DNA from: Thalassiosira profunda
Taxonomy: Eukaryota; Bacillariophyta; Thalassiosirophyceae; Thalassiosirales; Thalassiosiraceae
Assembly (NCBI GenBank): GCA_036939355.1
Contig: JALLAP010000093.1
Span: 1-20,019 of the forward strand
DNA length: 20,019 bases
Reading direction: 5' to 3'
This document shows positions 8,709-17,200 of this stretch, one piece after another. Position 1 is the stretch's first letter; each line of letters opens with the position of its first letter. Below the pieces are notes generated by a model that searched no databases, was not told the origin of the DNA, and worked only from the letters and a program-made list of their open reading frames with translations. A program made the position numbers and the translations under genes.

Positions 8709-10904
8709 CTATCCGCCGTATCCATAAGCGCCGGAGTCGCTGCTTCGTTCGCCGTAACTGCCCTCCCTCCGTTCCAGCGCCTTCTCCTGGCTCGCCGCCA
8801 CCACCGCCGACGTCGCCGCCTGCAACCCCACCATCCCCGCCTTGACGCCCGTCCCTCCCGCGGCAATCATGAGCTTGCCCCACAGCATTGCCGGGCCCAT
8901 GAGCTCCATCGCCCCGGCCACAATGGGGGCCGAGACCTCCGCAATCTCCTCTCCAATGGGAGTGGAGAGGACGATATCGCCCGGCAGCCGGGCGATGGAT
9001 CCAACCGCGTCCATCAGCGTGCGCCGCTCCACGACGAAGACGGCATTGCGCCGTATCCGTACGCGGTGGGTGCGCTCCCACCGCGACGACTTGACGTTGC
9101 CGTTGCGATCGACCGACGTGACGGTGCGCGAGGTGGCGTATTCCAACAGGAGGTAGGCGCCCTTCGATTCGATCACCAGCAGGGGAGACAGGGGCGGGAC
9201 GATGGGGGTGAGAACAGGGCCAGTGGTCGCGGAGGAGTCGTGGGCGCTGCCAAGGGGACGGCGCGCGAAGGACTCGAAGGCGACGATGTCGTCCCGTTTT
9301 GGAGACATGCCGTTGGCCTCGTAGGAGATGATAAGGTGGACCTTTCCGGAAGTTTCCGCCTCGTCCTCTCGTTCGCCGTTGCCGTTCGAGGCTGCCGAAG
9401 AGTTGGGATGGTACAGCGGCACCCACACGTCGAGCATGCCCATCCGTTCCACCCTCCGTCGCATCCGCTTCGCGCTCGCCTTGATCTTGCCGCACTCGTC
9501 CAACACCGCGTCGTCGTCCTCCGGCGCCCCCTTCCCGGCGCCGCCGTGGGAACTCCCCTCGTCCTGCCGCTGCTCCCACTCCTCCTCCCACAATCCCAGA
9601 AGCAGCGGCATGAGGTCGACGAAGCCCTTGCCGATCAGTCGATCCTTGCCCAACCCCAACATCTCGGTGGCCGTGTTGGACATATTTTGCGTCAGGCTGC
9701 CCATGCCCACGACGGAGGTGGCGGCGGCCAGCGCTCCTACCGAAGTAGAAAGCGCTCCGCCCACCAACAACGATTCCGTGGGGGCCATCTCCTCGTCCAA
9801 TCGGACCTCCAGCCCCACCTTTCCCCCATCGCGGTGCAGGCTGGGGAGCAAATCGTCCTTCCGCAGAGGGATCAGAAACGTGCTCCGATCCTCGTTGCCC
9901 TCGCCGTTGTTGTCGGCGAAGCCGCCCGCGCTGCCCCAGATGGGGTTCGAGTCGTGGTGCACCGTCGAGCTTTGGAACTCCTCCCGGGCGTAGTGATGGG
10001 GCGGGGGCGGTCCGAACTGCGGCCGTTGGGAGGAGGATTGCTGCTTGAACTCGGTCGGCATCTTTTCCAGCGACTGTTCCCTAGGCAGGAGCTTGGACGA
10101 CGGCTTCTTGTCCCAATCGGGGCTCAGCCCGCTCGCCGACGGCGGTTGCATCCGTGGCAATTCCCCGCTGTTGATGGTCCCCAGGGGTTGCTTTCTTTGC
10201 GGCGTGGCGTAGGAGGGAAAGTACGGCGACTTGCTCGGCGTCGCGGAGCGGAGGCACCCCTGGTCGAACAACGGGCTGAGGCCGTAGTCGTCGGACGATT
10301 TTCCCTTGCTGCCAACCTTGGTACCGAAGTCGTCGGCCCCGGGTAGAGTGGAAGTCATCGACATGGCGGGCAGAAAGCTATCGTACCGGGCATCGCCCTG
10401 AGACGACTGCATCGAGGAAGATGCATCTGTGGTAGAAGGTGTACCGGTGCCCGAAGACGATTTAGACGAAGCCGCCGGCCGCGACAGCGGCGTGTACCCG
10501 CTGCTGTAATCCTCTCCCTCGTACACCTCCTTGACGCCCTTCCCCTCCGGCCGGAACCTCTCGTGAATGTCCCGAAACTCCGCCTCCTCCTCGCCCTTCT
10601 CGCCCTCCCCCCAAAACGCCAGCCTGACAGTGCCAAAGGAACTGACCTCCCCGTGCGCCCTACTCAATCCCAAGTGCCTTGCCGGCCCCAAGCTCAATGC
10701 GCTCCAGTGCTTCCGCTCCAATCCCCTTCCTTCTAGTAATCGAACGTGGAAGGTCCCGACGGTGCCGCGCTGGTGGTGCACGTGTCGGTAGCTGCCGTGG
10801 GGGCCGCACCCCGACAGGTTGGAGCGGGAGGCGGGCGCGGCCCGGACGGGGTCGGGGTTGAGGCGGTGCCGGGCCCGGGGCGGGTCGCGGTGGGAGGATG
10901 GCAT
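8709..10904 (-). CDS. C2-domain protein with large low-complexity insertions
   Basis: This is one open frame of 731 residues starting at ATG 10904. The first C2 strand is clear near residue 47 (GTFHVRLLEGRGL), and later C2-like pieces are scattered: SNPIWGSAGGF, VGLEVRLDEE, GKGFVDLMPLL, MLDVWVPLYHP and GKVHLIISYEANGM (about 525). So the C2 fold appears interrupted by several hundred residues of Ser/Pro/Gly-rich sequence (about 110-300). C2 domains bind phospholipids, often with calcium; the usual Asp clusters are not obvious, so calcium dependence is doubtful. A later region has AYLLLEYAT and VRIRRNAVFVVERR, then a Gly/Ala/Met-rich stretch (about 640-710) that could be an amphipathic or membrane-associated helix. 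It probably acts at a membrane in trafficking or lipid handling. Upstream exons cannot be excluded. It is divergent from the DUF501 gene. Confidence 0.75.
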   Translation of the reverse strand: MPSSHRDPPRARHRLNPDPVRAAPASRSNLSGCGPHGSYRHVHHQRGTVGTFHVRLLEGRGLERKHWSALSLGPARHLGLSRAHGEVSSFGTVRLAFWGEGEKGEEEAEFRDIHERFRPEGKGVKEVYEGEDYSSGYTPLSRPAASSKSSSGTGTPSTTDASSSMQSSQGDARYDSFLPAMSMTSTLPGADDFGTKVGSKGKSSDDYGLSPLFDQGCLRSATPSKSPYFPSYATPQRKQPLGTINSGELPRMQPPSASGLSPDWDKKPSSKLLPREQSLEKMPTEFKQQSSSQRPQFGPPPPHHYAREEFQSSTVHHDSNPIWGSAGGFADNNGEGNEDRSTFLIPLRKDDLLPSLHRDGGKVGLEVRLDEEMAPTESLLVGGALSTSVGALAAATSVVGMGSLTQNMSNTATEMLGLGKDRLIGKGFVDLMPLLLGLWEEEWEQRQDEGSSHGGAGKGAPEDDDAVLDECGKIKASAKRMRRRVERMGMLDVWVPLYHPNSSAASNGNGEREDEAETSGKVHLIISYEANGMSPKRDDIVAFESFARRPLGSAHDSSATTGPVLTPIVPPLSPLLVIESKGAYLLLEYATSRTVTSVDRNGNVKSSRWERTHRVRIRRNAVFVVERRTLMDAVGSIARLPGDIVLSTPIGEEIAEVSAPIVAGAMELMGPAMLWGKLMIAAGGTGVKAGMVGLQAATSAVVAASQEKALERREGSYGERSSDSGAYGYGG

Positions 10905-11255
10905 GGTTGGGGAGGTCCCAGGGCGGCTCTAATATGAACCAAGGGTGCACCTTCTCGGACTGGGATGATGGAGCGTTGCAAACGAAAGCGACGACGACGA
11001 CAGAGGAACGGCGATGACTGCTGGCCGACGCTACGGGGTCAGCGCTACGATCCCAGGGCGGCTACCCGATATTGGGCATGGGCGGAGGACGCCATGTTCG
11101 CCATGTTAGTGTTCTCGCGCGTACGTCGGAGTGGTGGTGCAAAAGGCAGAAGGGCGACTCGTCTCGATAATCGAAAGGCGCTGACTCGCGCGCGACTCTC
11201 AGCCACGAATTCAGCCTCCGCGTAATACCAACACCCCCCGACGCCTCCAAGCACC
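10905..11255. other. Divergent promoter region between the C2 and DUF501 genes
   Basis: This 351-base region lies between two start codons facing apart. It is GC-rich near the C2 gene (GGGCCCGGGG-like runs at 10860-10885). Overlapping short open frames on both strands look like nothing known. No TATA box, repeat or RNA gene is evident. Confidence 0.5.
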
Positions 11256-12344
11256 ATGACGGGACGGTCCGCCCGGCGGCGGAAGCGCAAGGCCAAGGCC
11301 ATCCTCGAGGCGGCCGCCGCCGCGGAGAAGGGGGCGGAGTCGCCGGCATTAGCTGATGGTGATGGGGCCTCCGCGGCGGTGCCCGCGGTGCCCTCGGACA
11401 GAGCGCACGTCCTCCCGGGCGTCCGGATGAGGCGCAGGGAGGAGCGGGCGAGGCGGTCGGATTGCAATAATTGCAGTGCATCCATAGACGAAACGGGCGA
11501 TGACGGCGGAGAGTTAAATCGAGAGGACGAGCGCGCCCTCCGCGCCCAACTGGGATTCGTCCCCGGCAACGCAGTATGCGTGGCAGCCCGCCTCTCGCAA
11601 GATGTTGGCGGACGCGCCGGGGAGCCCGCGGCGGTGAAACTGTACCCGTTGGCGGTGCGGGAGTCGTACCCGGGTGGGAAGAGCGACGGGCGGGCGTTCA
11701 AGGGACGGCGGAGGGGGGGCATGCGGGTCCAAGGCAGGGAGAAAGATGGGAAGGGCGCAGGAGAGAGTAGGGCGTGGGTGCTCGATGCTTCTCCCGCAAA
11801 GACGAGCAAAGACGATGAATGCAACTCGTCAGTGGTGCAGGAGGCAACATCCAACAACGGGGCAAGCAATCCACAACAAACAGACCAACCGTCCCAACAA
11901 ATCATCGAGCCCTTCCCCACCCTCTACTGGCTCGCCTCCCCCTTGCTCCGTTCCCACATCAGCCGCATCGAGCTCTCCAAAACCTCCGGGGTGCCGCAAA
12001 TGGAGCAACGATTGCGCGCCCACCCCCAACATCTGGCGCAGATGCACCGCGCCCACAAATCGTACGGCCGAAAACGATGGGAATTGCTCACGGACGACGA
12101 TCGGGCCGACGTCCTGCAGAGAGGGTGGAAGAAGGCCCTCGACGAACGGAGGGGGGTGGCGGGAATTAATATTGAAGGGGGGTGCGATCGGGTCAAGTGC
12201 CTGCACGCCCACGCCGCGCACTACTTGGCGCAGATGGCGGAGCAGGAGTATGCCAGGGAAGGTGCCGCGGAGGGCGAGGACGATTTGAACTTGGTGGGGA
12301 AGTGGACGATGGAGGCGGTGCGCGAATCCATGACGACGAGTTGA
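11256..12344 (+). CDS. DUF501 family protein
   Basis: Single exon of 362 residues with a good start context (CACCATGA). The N-terminus is very basic (RRRKRKAKA). DUF501 features come in two blocks. The first (about 88-165) has LRAQLGFVPGNAVCVAARL and EPAAVKLYPLAVRESYPGG. The second (about 220-350) has PFPTLYWLASPLLRSHISRI, MEQRLRAHPQHLAQMHRAH, and the Cys/His motif CDRVKCLHAHAAHYLA. DUF501 is common in bacteria as a protein about half this length. Here it has an N-terminal extension and a 50-60 residue Ser/Asn/Gln-rich insert between blocks. The conserved Cys and His residues suggest metal binding, but no function is established for the family. It converges with pseudogene C. Confidence 0.85.
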   Translation: MTGRSARRRKRKAKAILEAAAAAEKGAESPALADGDGASAAVPAVPSDRAHVLPGVRMRRREERARRSDCNNCSASIDETGDDGGELNREDERALRAQLGFVPGNAVCVAARLSQDVGGRAGEPAAVKLYPLAVRESYPGGKSDGRAFKGRRRGGMRVQGREKDGKGAGESRAWVLDASPAKTSKDDECNSSVVQEATSNNGASNPQQTDQPSQQIIEPFPTLYWLASPLLRSHISRIELSKTSGVPQMEQRLRAHPQHLAQMHRAHKSYGRKRWELLTDDDRADVLQRGWKKALDERRGVAGINIEGGCDRVKCLHAHAAHYLAQMAEQEYAREGAAEGEDDLNLVGKWTMEAVRESMTTS

Positions 12345-12431
12345 CTATCCTTTCGACTGCCCACCAATCCAGTGCTGGTACTTAGCGTCTGTCACTTTGT
12401 TTTGGAGGAATGATGATTGTCTCTGATGTAT

Positions 12432-13895
12432 TTACCCCTCCAATGCTGTTCGAGAGGTAGCACTCGCCTTCCGCGCCGCCTCCCATGCCACGGCCACACT
12501 CCTCTCCGCAGCTGCCCTTGCCACGTCTAGATCTTTCTCCGCTTCGAGGAACCTACTTCCACATGCCTTGCCACCTGGTATGCCATGCCGAGGTATCGGC
12601 TCTCACCCGAGACGCCAAGGTATCGTCTCTCGCCTGCGTAGAACACGGTCTTCCGGGGCGGGGGCTTGACGTAGTGCCTCTGGCAGTAGTAGGTGCCGCT
12701 CGTGGCGGCGGCGCGGCACCCTGTCTCCACGCAGCCTTCGTTATGGGAGGTGCAGAAGACGCCGTGGAGGGCCACGCGCTTGCAGCCCTTGCGGGCACAG
12801 GTCGCGAGCTCGAACGCGCCGTGCCTGGAATTGACAATGAAACATGATGATGCATAAGATATGAGCAGCATTTCATTTGCAGCCACACAAAATTGAGCAT
12901 ATCTTGTGCACAATCTGAGCTCACTTTCGGCAGAGCCCCCCACGCTTGGCGACGTTGTTGCAGCCGTCGGCGCTGCACGCCGCGCGGGTCGTCTTGGCCC
13001 CATGCCTGCAGATGATTTGTTGTCAATAGGTGATATCATGATATGAGCGAACAACTTTGGTGGCTGCCCACCTCACCGATCGACTCACCTGCAGCAAAGA
13101 CCACCCTGCTGAACTTGTTTGGGGCAACCAGGGACGGAGCAGGTGCGAACCCCGGTCTTCGATGCGGCTGTGGCCTTCTTACCTATGAGTAGGTTTGACA
13201 ACGCCCAACACAAACTCAGTGTGATGCGCCCAACAGTAGCCTTTCTTCCCTGTCTGCGCGTATGTTTCGCAGTCTGGCGATTTGCATTTCTTGTTCCAAC
13301 TGTGCACATCCTTCTTCTTTTGTACATTCTTGGGTCTCTCGACCCCCAGCACAAGCACTGATGTTCGGGGTCTCTTCTGAACCCCCAGCACAAGCTCAGT
13401 GTGATGAGCACAACAGTAGCCTTCCGCCCCTGATTGTGCGTACTTGTCGCAGCCCGGCAATTTGCACGTCTTGTTTCGGTTTCTATTGCGCTTCGTGTCT
13501 GCAACAGAAGTGCCACTGGCCTCCTCCTCTGCTTCACCGCCTTGTTCGTTGTCGTCCCCCTTCGTGATTTTGTCTACGTGCACCACGTGCACCGCCGTCG
13601 CCTCCACATCTTGTGCATCAGCCACCGAGGAAGAACCTCCCCCGAGAGAGAGCAGGCCTCCGGCGGCATCAAGGACCGATTCCCTCGACACATTTGCACT
13701 TTCACTCTTGGGGCGGCCGACGCCAAATCCGGGCGTCAACCGGTCGCCATCGACACCGGGTGGGGAAGAGGCAGATGAGGATGAGGATACCGACGAGTGC
13801 GCGCCGGGGCCGCGAGTAGCTACGGACGCAGCAGCCACCCTAGCAGACGCCGCAGGGGCCCCGCCGGCAGCACGCTTCTTGACGCGCGTCGGCAT
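12432..13895 (-). pseudogene. Decayed finger-AP2 gene, copy C
   Basis: Copy C starts MPTRVKKRA at 13895, like A and B; the frame upstream has no ATG. Exons are 13089-13895, 12925-13005 and from 12824 down; introns are 83 and 100 bp at the same sites as in A. Two fingers (TCKLPGC, KCKSPDC) precede a TAA near 13179. There a 13-base insertion after VVKPT shifts the frame; the next finger (TCSVPGC to QQGGLCC) continues in another frame. After PPPRKT about 57 codons are missing compared with A, including the RGVTQRP half of AP2, leaving only VFYAGERRYLGV and GMAYQVARH. A 10-base shortfall then shifts the frame again to a TAG at 12527. In the other frame, homology to A's tail (AVAWEAARKASA) continues to a TAA at 12432. 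A truncated 239-residue finger protein could still be made. A TATA-like AAATAAATA lies about 80 bp before the start. Confidence 0.75.
12897..12911 (+). promoter_or_regulatory. GCAYATCWTGTGCAC element, copy in an intron of pseudogene C
   Basis: GCATATCTTGTGCAC lies in the 100-bp second intron of copy C and overlaps the perfect palindrome TTGTGCACAA (12904-12913). Near-identical elements are at 17112-17126 and 18997-19011, all on the plus strand and in noncoding DNA. Confidence 0.35.
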
Positions 13896-13948
13896 TTGCA
13901 CAGGCTCCGAGTCTAAGCTGGGCGTAGATAGTGGCGCATGCGCCTGAC

Positions 13949-13963
13949 TGTCATTTTGAGGGG
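13949..13963 (-). promoter_or_regulatory. 15-base box shared exactly by promoters of B and C (copy in C)
   Basis: Read on the minus strand this is CCCCTCAAAATGACA, identical to 5797-5811, and lies 53 bp before the start codon of copy C. Confidence 0.45.
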
Positions 13964-14082
13964 AGGCGCTGTATTTATTTGAAGAGATTAGCCCCAGCCT
14001 GTGGCAGTTAGCTATTTACGTAAGTACTGATGGTATGGAGTAGCCGGACGCGCCCCCTCCTCAGCGCAGGTGGCCAGGGGCA

Positions 14083-14177
14083 TCGAGGAGGCCCTCCTGC
14101 AGCAGAACGTCCCCGGCCGTACTCGTCGTGGACGGACGGTGGCGGCGGCGACCACGGGGGAGCGACAGCGTGGACGA
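14083..14177 (+). pseudogene. Relic of the phosducin-like gene's 5' end
   Basis: Bases 14083-14153 match the start of the phosducin-like gene (3860-3931, minus strand) with about four substitutions and one deleted G, including an unbroken 24-base match (TCCTGCAGCAGAACGTCCCC onward). The encoded EEALLQQNVPGR then loses frame at the deleted base. After a gap where the parent has 41 bases and the relic 7, AGCGACAGCGTGGACGA (14161-14177) matches 16 of 17 bases at 3802-3818. The start codon is lost. The relic points away from finger-AP2 copy C just as the intact gene points away from copy A, so one divergent block was duplicated. Confidence 0.85.
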
Positions 14178-14290
14178 CGCGGCGAATGTTAATAGAGTGA
14201 ACTAAATAACCTTTCTGTTAACATGCGCGGGACAACTCTTTAGACGCACGGGCAAACAGACAACATATACTACTTCTCTTATCCAGCTCA
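14178..14290. other. Short spacer after the phosducin-like relic
   Basis: This spacer lies between the relic and the stop codon of the repetitive secreted protein and presumably includes that gene's 3' UTR. Together with 13896-14082 it forms a stretch of about 395 bases whose only recognisable content is the promoter of copy C and the relic. Confidence 0.5.
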
Positions 14291-17200
14291 TTACACAGAC
14301 TCAGCCGCAACAGTGCTCGTGGTAGTGGTAGCCTTGCCGCTCTTCGACGATCCGCTCTTGGCGAAGAGCGCCTTGGAGCTCTTCGTGCCCGCGGTGGCAC
14401 GCGCCTTGCCCGATTTGCCACCAATGGCGGCAAACTTCGCGGCCACCAACTCGGGATGGGCCGCGGCCGCGGCCATAAACTCGGTGTTGGCCATCGAGAG
14501 GGAGAAGCTGAAGCCATCCTCCAAGGCGCTGCCGTCACGGGGATCCTTGTCCTCTCCACCCACAGTCGCGCACGTGTCTGTCAGGTCCAGGCAGCGTCCG
14601 TACCCCGCGGCGTCGACCTGAACGCACGCGTATCCGTCGCAGCAGGCGCCCGAGTCCAGCGTGCAGCTCTGCCACTGCTCGAGGCAGACGGGCGGCTTGG
14701 ACGGGCACGGAGTGGGCTTGGGCGTCGGCGAGCTGGTCGGAGGCTCGGTCACCGTTACGGTGATGAGGGCCGTATCGCAGCAGTCTTCAGCCTCGTCGCA
14801 GATGGTGTACTGGCATTCATCCTGTCCAAGGAATCCTTCGTTTGGCGTGAACGTCACAGCGGTTCCACCAAAGACAATGGAGCAAGTTCCGTGCTTCGCA
14901 GCGCTCGCAATGTCGACGACGGAGATGTTGCTGTTGCCACCGTTATCGTTGTCGAGGATCCGGATAACAACAGGAGTGTCCACGGTGGTCATCGAGTTGG
15001 GATCGTCGACCGCGTCAAGCTCCTGAATCGGGCACCACGTAGGAGACGAACTGGGCGAGGCTGAGGTCGAAGGCCGTCCCGATGGACTGCGAGTTGGGGC
15101 ATCCGTGGGCTTGGCCGTTGGCTTCGCCGAAGGCTTTTTGGTCGTCGGTTTCGGAGTCGGCGGCGCCGTAGCTCCTCCCTCAGGCGGGAGGGGACTGACA
15201 TCCTGATTGGTGGGCTTTGGGGTCGGCGACTTGCTAGGGCTCGAAGAGGGCTCGTCCGAAGGAGTCGACGAAGGCATTGTACTGGTGCTGGGAGCATCCG
15301 AAGGACTTTCGCTTGGCTGTGAAGAGATCGACGGTGCGCTGGAAGTGCTGGGAGGATCGGAAGGACTTTCACTTGGCTGCGAAGAGATACTGGGCTCCGA
15401 CGTTGGCGACGCAGAGGGCTCGAGCGAAGGCGAGCTGCTGGGCTCGACGGAAGGCGCCGCGCTGATGCTGGGAGCATCCGAAGGACTGTCGCTCGGCTGC
15501 GAAGAGCTCGTCGGCGCGCCGGAAGTACTGGGGGCATCCGAAGGACTCTCGCTTGGCTTCGAAGAGCTCGTCGGCGCGCTGGAAGTGCTGGGCGCACCGC
15601 TCGGGGAGTCAGTTGGCTCTTGGCTCTTACTCGGCTCTGCGGTCGGGCTCTCGGTCGTCGGTACATTGACCGGGGACCGCGATGGCTTCAGCGTGGGCGA
15701 TTCCGTCGGCGCAACCGAGTTGGAAGGGCTCGAGGATGGCTCAGATGATGGCGAGCTCGAGGCGCTCGGCTTCAGACTAGCCGTCACTGTGGGCATGGCC
15801 GACTTGGAAGGGGCCTCCGAGCCAGCGATCGACGGCGCGCTCGACGCACTCGGCTTCAGGCTGGCTGTCACCGTGGGCATGGCCGACTTGGAAGGGGCCT
15901 CCGAGCCAGCAATCGTCGGCGCGCTCGAGGCGCTCGGCTTCAGGCTGGCCGTCACTGTGGGCAAGGCCGATTTGGAAGGACTTTCCGAAGCAGTGAGGGA
16001 CGGCGACGAAGAAGGAAGCTTGCTCGGCTCCTTCGTGGTCGGAGTGAGGGTCGGGCTCTCAGTCGTTGGCTCGTTGACAGGAGAAGAGGACGGCTTCAAC
16101 GTGGGCGAGTCGGTGGGGCTGGTAGTCGATGGCATCGACGAGGGGAAGTCGCTGGGGACGTCCGTGGGCGAGTCCGTGGGAGCCACGGTGCTGGGAGACG
16201 CGGAGGGATTGGCCGTCGGCGGGCTGCTGACACTGGGGCTCATAGAGTCGGCTAGGCTCGGTGCACTTGAGGTGGAAGGGCTCGCAGAGGCGGCAATGGT
16301 GGGAGCCGTCGACGCGGAAGGGCTCTCCGAGGCGGTAACAGTCGGCGACGCAGTTGGATTCTTCGACGGGGCCTTTGTAGTTGGCGAAGCAGAGGGAGAC
16401 TTGCTTGGCTCTTTGGTGGTGGGCGACGCGCTGGGGCCGCTCGACGGCATGTCAGAAGGAGAGCGGCTGGGATCCGCGGTGGTCGGAGAGACGCTGGGGC
16501 TCTTCGATGGAGCCTTCGTCGTAGGAGAGGCTGTCGGAGAGACACTTGGTTCCTTTGTGCTTGGCGACGCGCTGGGGCTCTTCGACGGAGTCTTCGTCGT
16601 GGGGGACGCCGACGGAGAGGCGCTGGGATCGGAAGTCGTCGGGGAGGCACTGGGGCTCTCGGATGGGCTCTTCGTGGTCGGAGACGTAGTTGGAGAGGCG
16701 CTGGGATCGGCCGTAGTCGGAGAAGCCGTAGGAGACCCGCTGGGCTCGCCCGTCGTGGGAGACGCCGTAGGAGAGACGCTGGGCTGTTTCGTCGTAGGCG
16801 AAGCCGTCGGAGACGCGCTGGGGTCGGCCGTCGTCGGTGAGGGGGTCTCCAACACCACAGCACGATCGTCGGCGGTCACCGTCGAACTAGCCGCAGTCGA
16901 GGTCGTGGTCGCCGCCGCCGTCCCCTCGGCGGCCACGGCGGTTGCCGGCGTCGACGCGACCTCGGGCTGCATGGACATGGAGAGCTCGACGGCGCCTTCG
17001 AGGTCCTCGATGCGCTCGGCGGTCGGAGTGGGCGTGGGATGGGGCGCGGGCTGCACAAAGAGAACGACGGATGTTAGTTTTGCAAAGATAATGGTAAGCT
17101 GTGCACATTGTGCACATCTTGTGCACACTTATTTTACTCACCTCAAGGGTATCGTGCGCCGCGCCCTCTTCCCCCTCCTCCTCATCGCCCTTTCCCTTCC

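Noticed and set aside
9066..10346. A 426-codon plus-strand open frame opposite the C2 gene
   Set aside because: It is rich in Arg, Gly and Val as expected from the complement of GC-rich coding DNA, has no family resemblance, and overlaps recognisable C2 segments.
11045..11920. A 291-codon minus-strand open frame
   Set aside because: It is antisense to the DUF501 gene, has shadow-like Arg/Pro/Ser composition and matches no family.
13160..13190. A tiny intron rescuing the frame of copy C (donor-like GTAAG after CATAG, acceptor-like CCACAG)
   Set aside because: The intron would be 15 bases, far below the 64-100 bp seen elsewhere, and removing it does not bring the next finger into frame.
15768..16828. 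CRISPR-like regular repeats
   Set aside because: The repeats are directly adjacent coding units with no unique spacers, in a eukaryotic exon encoding Ser/Pro/Thr sequence.
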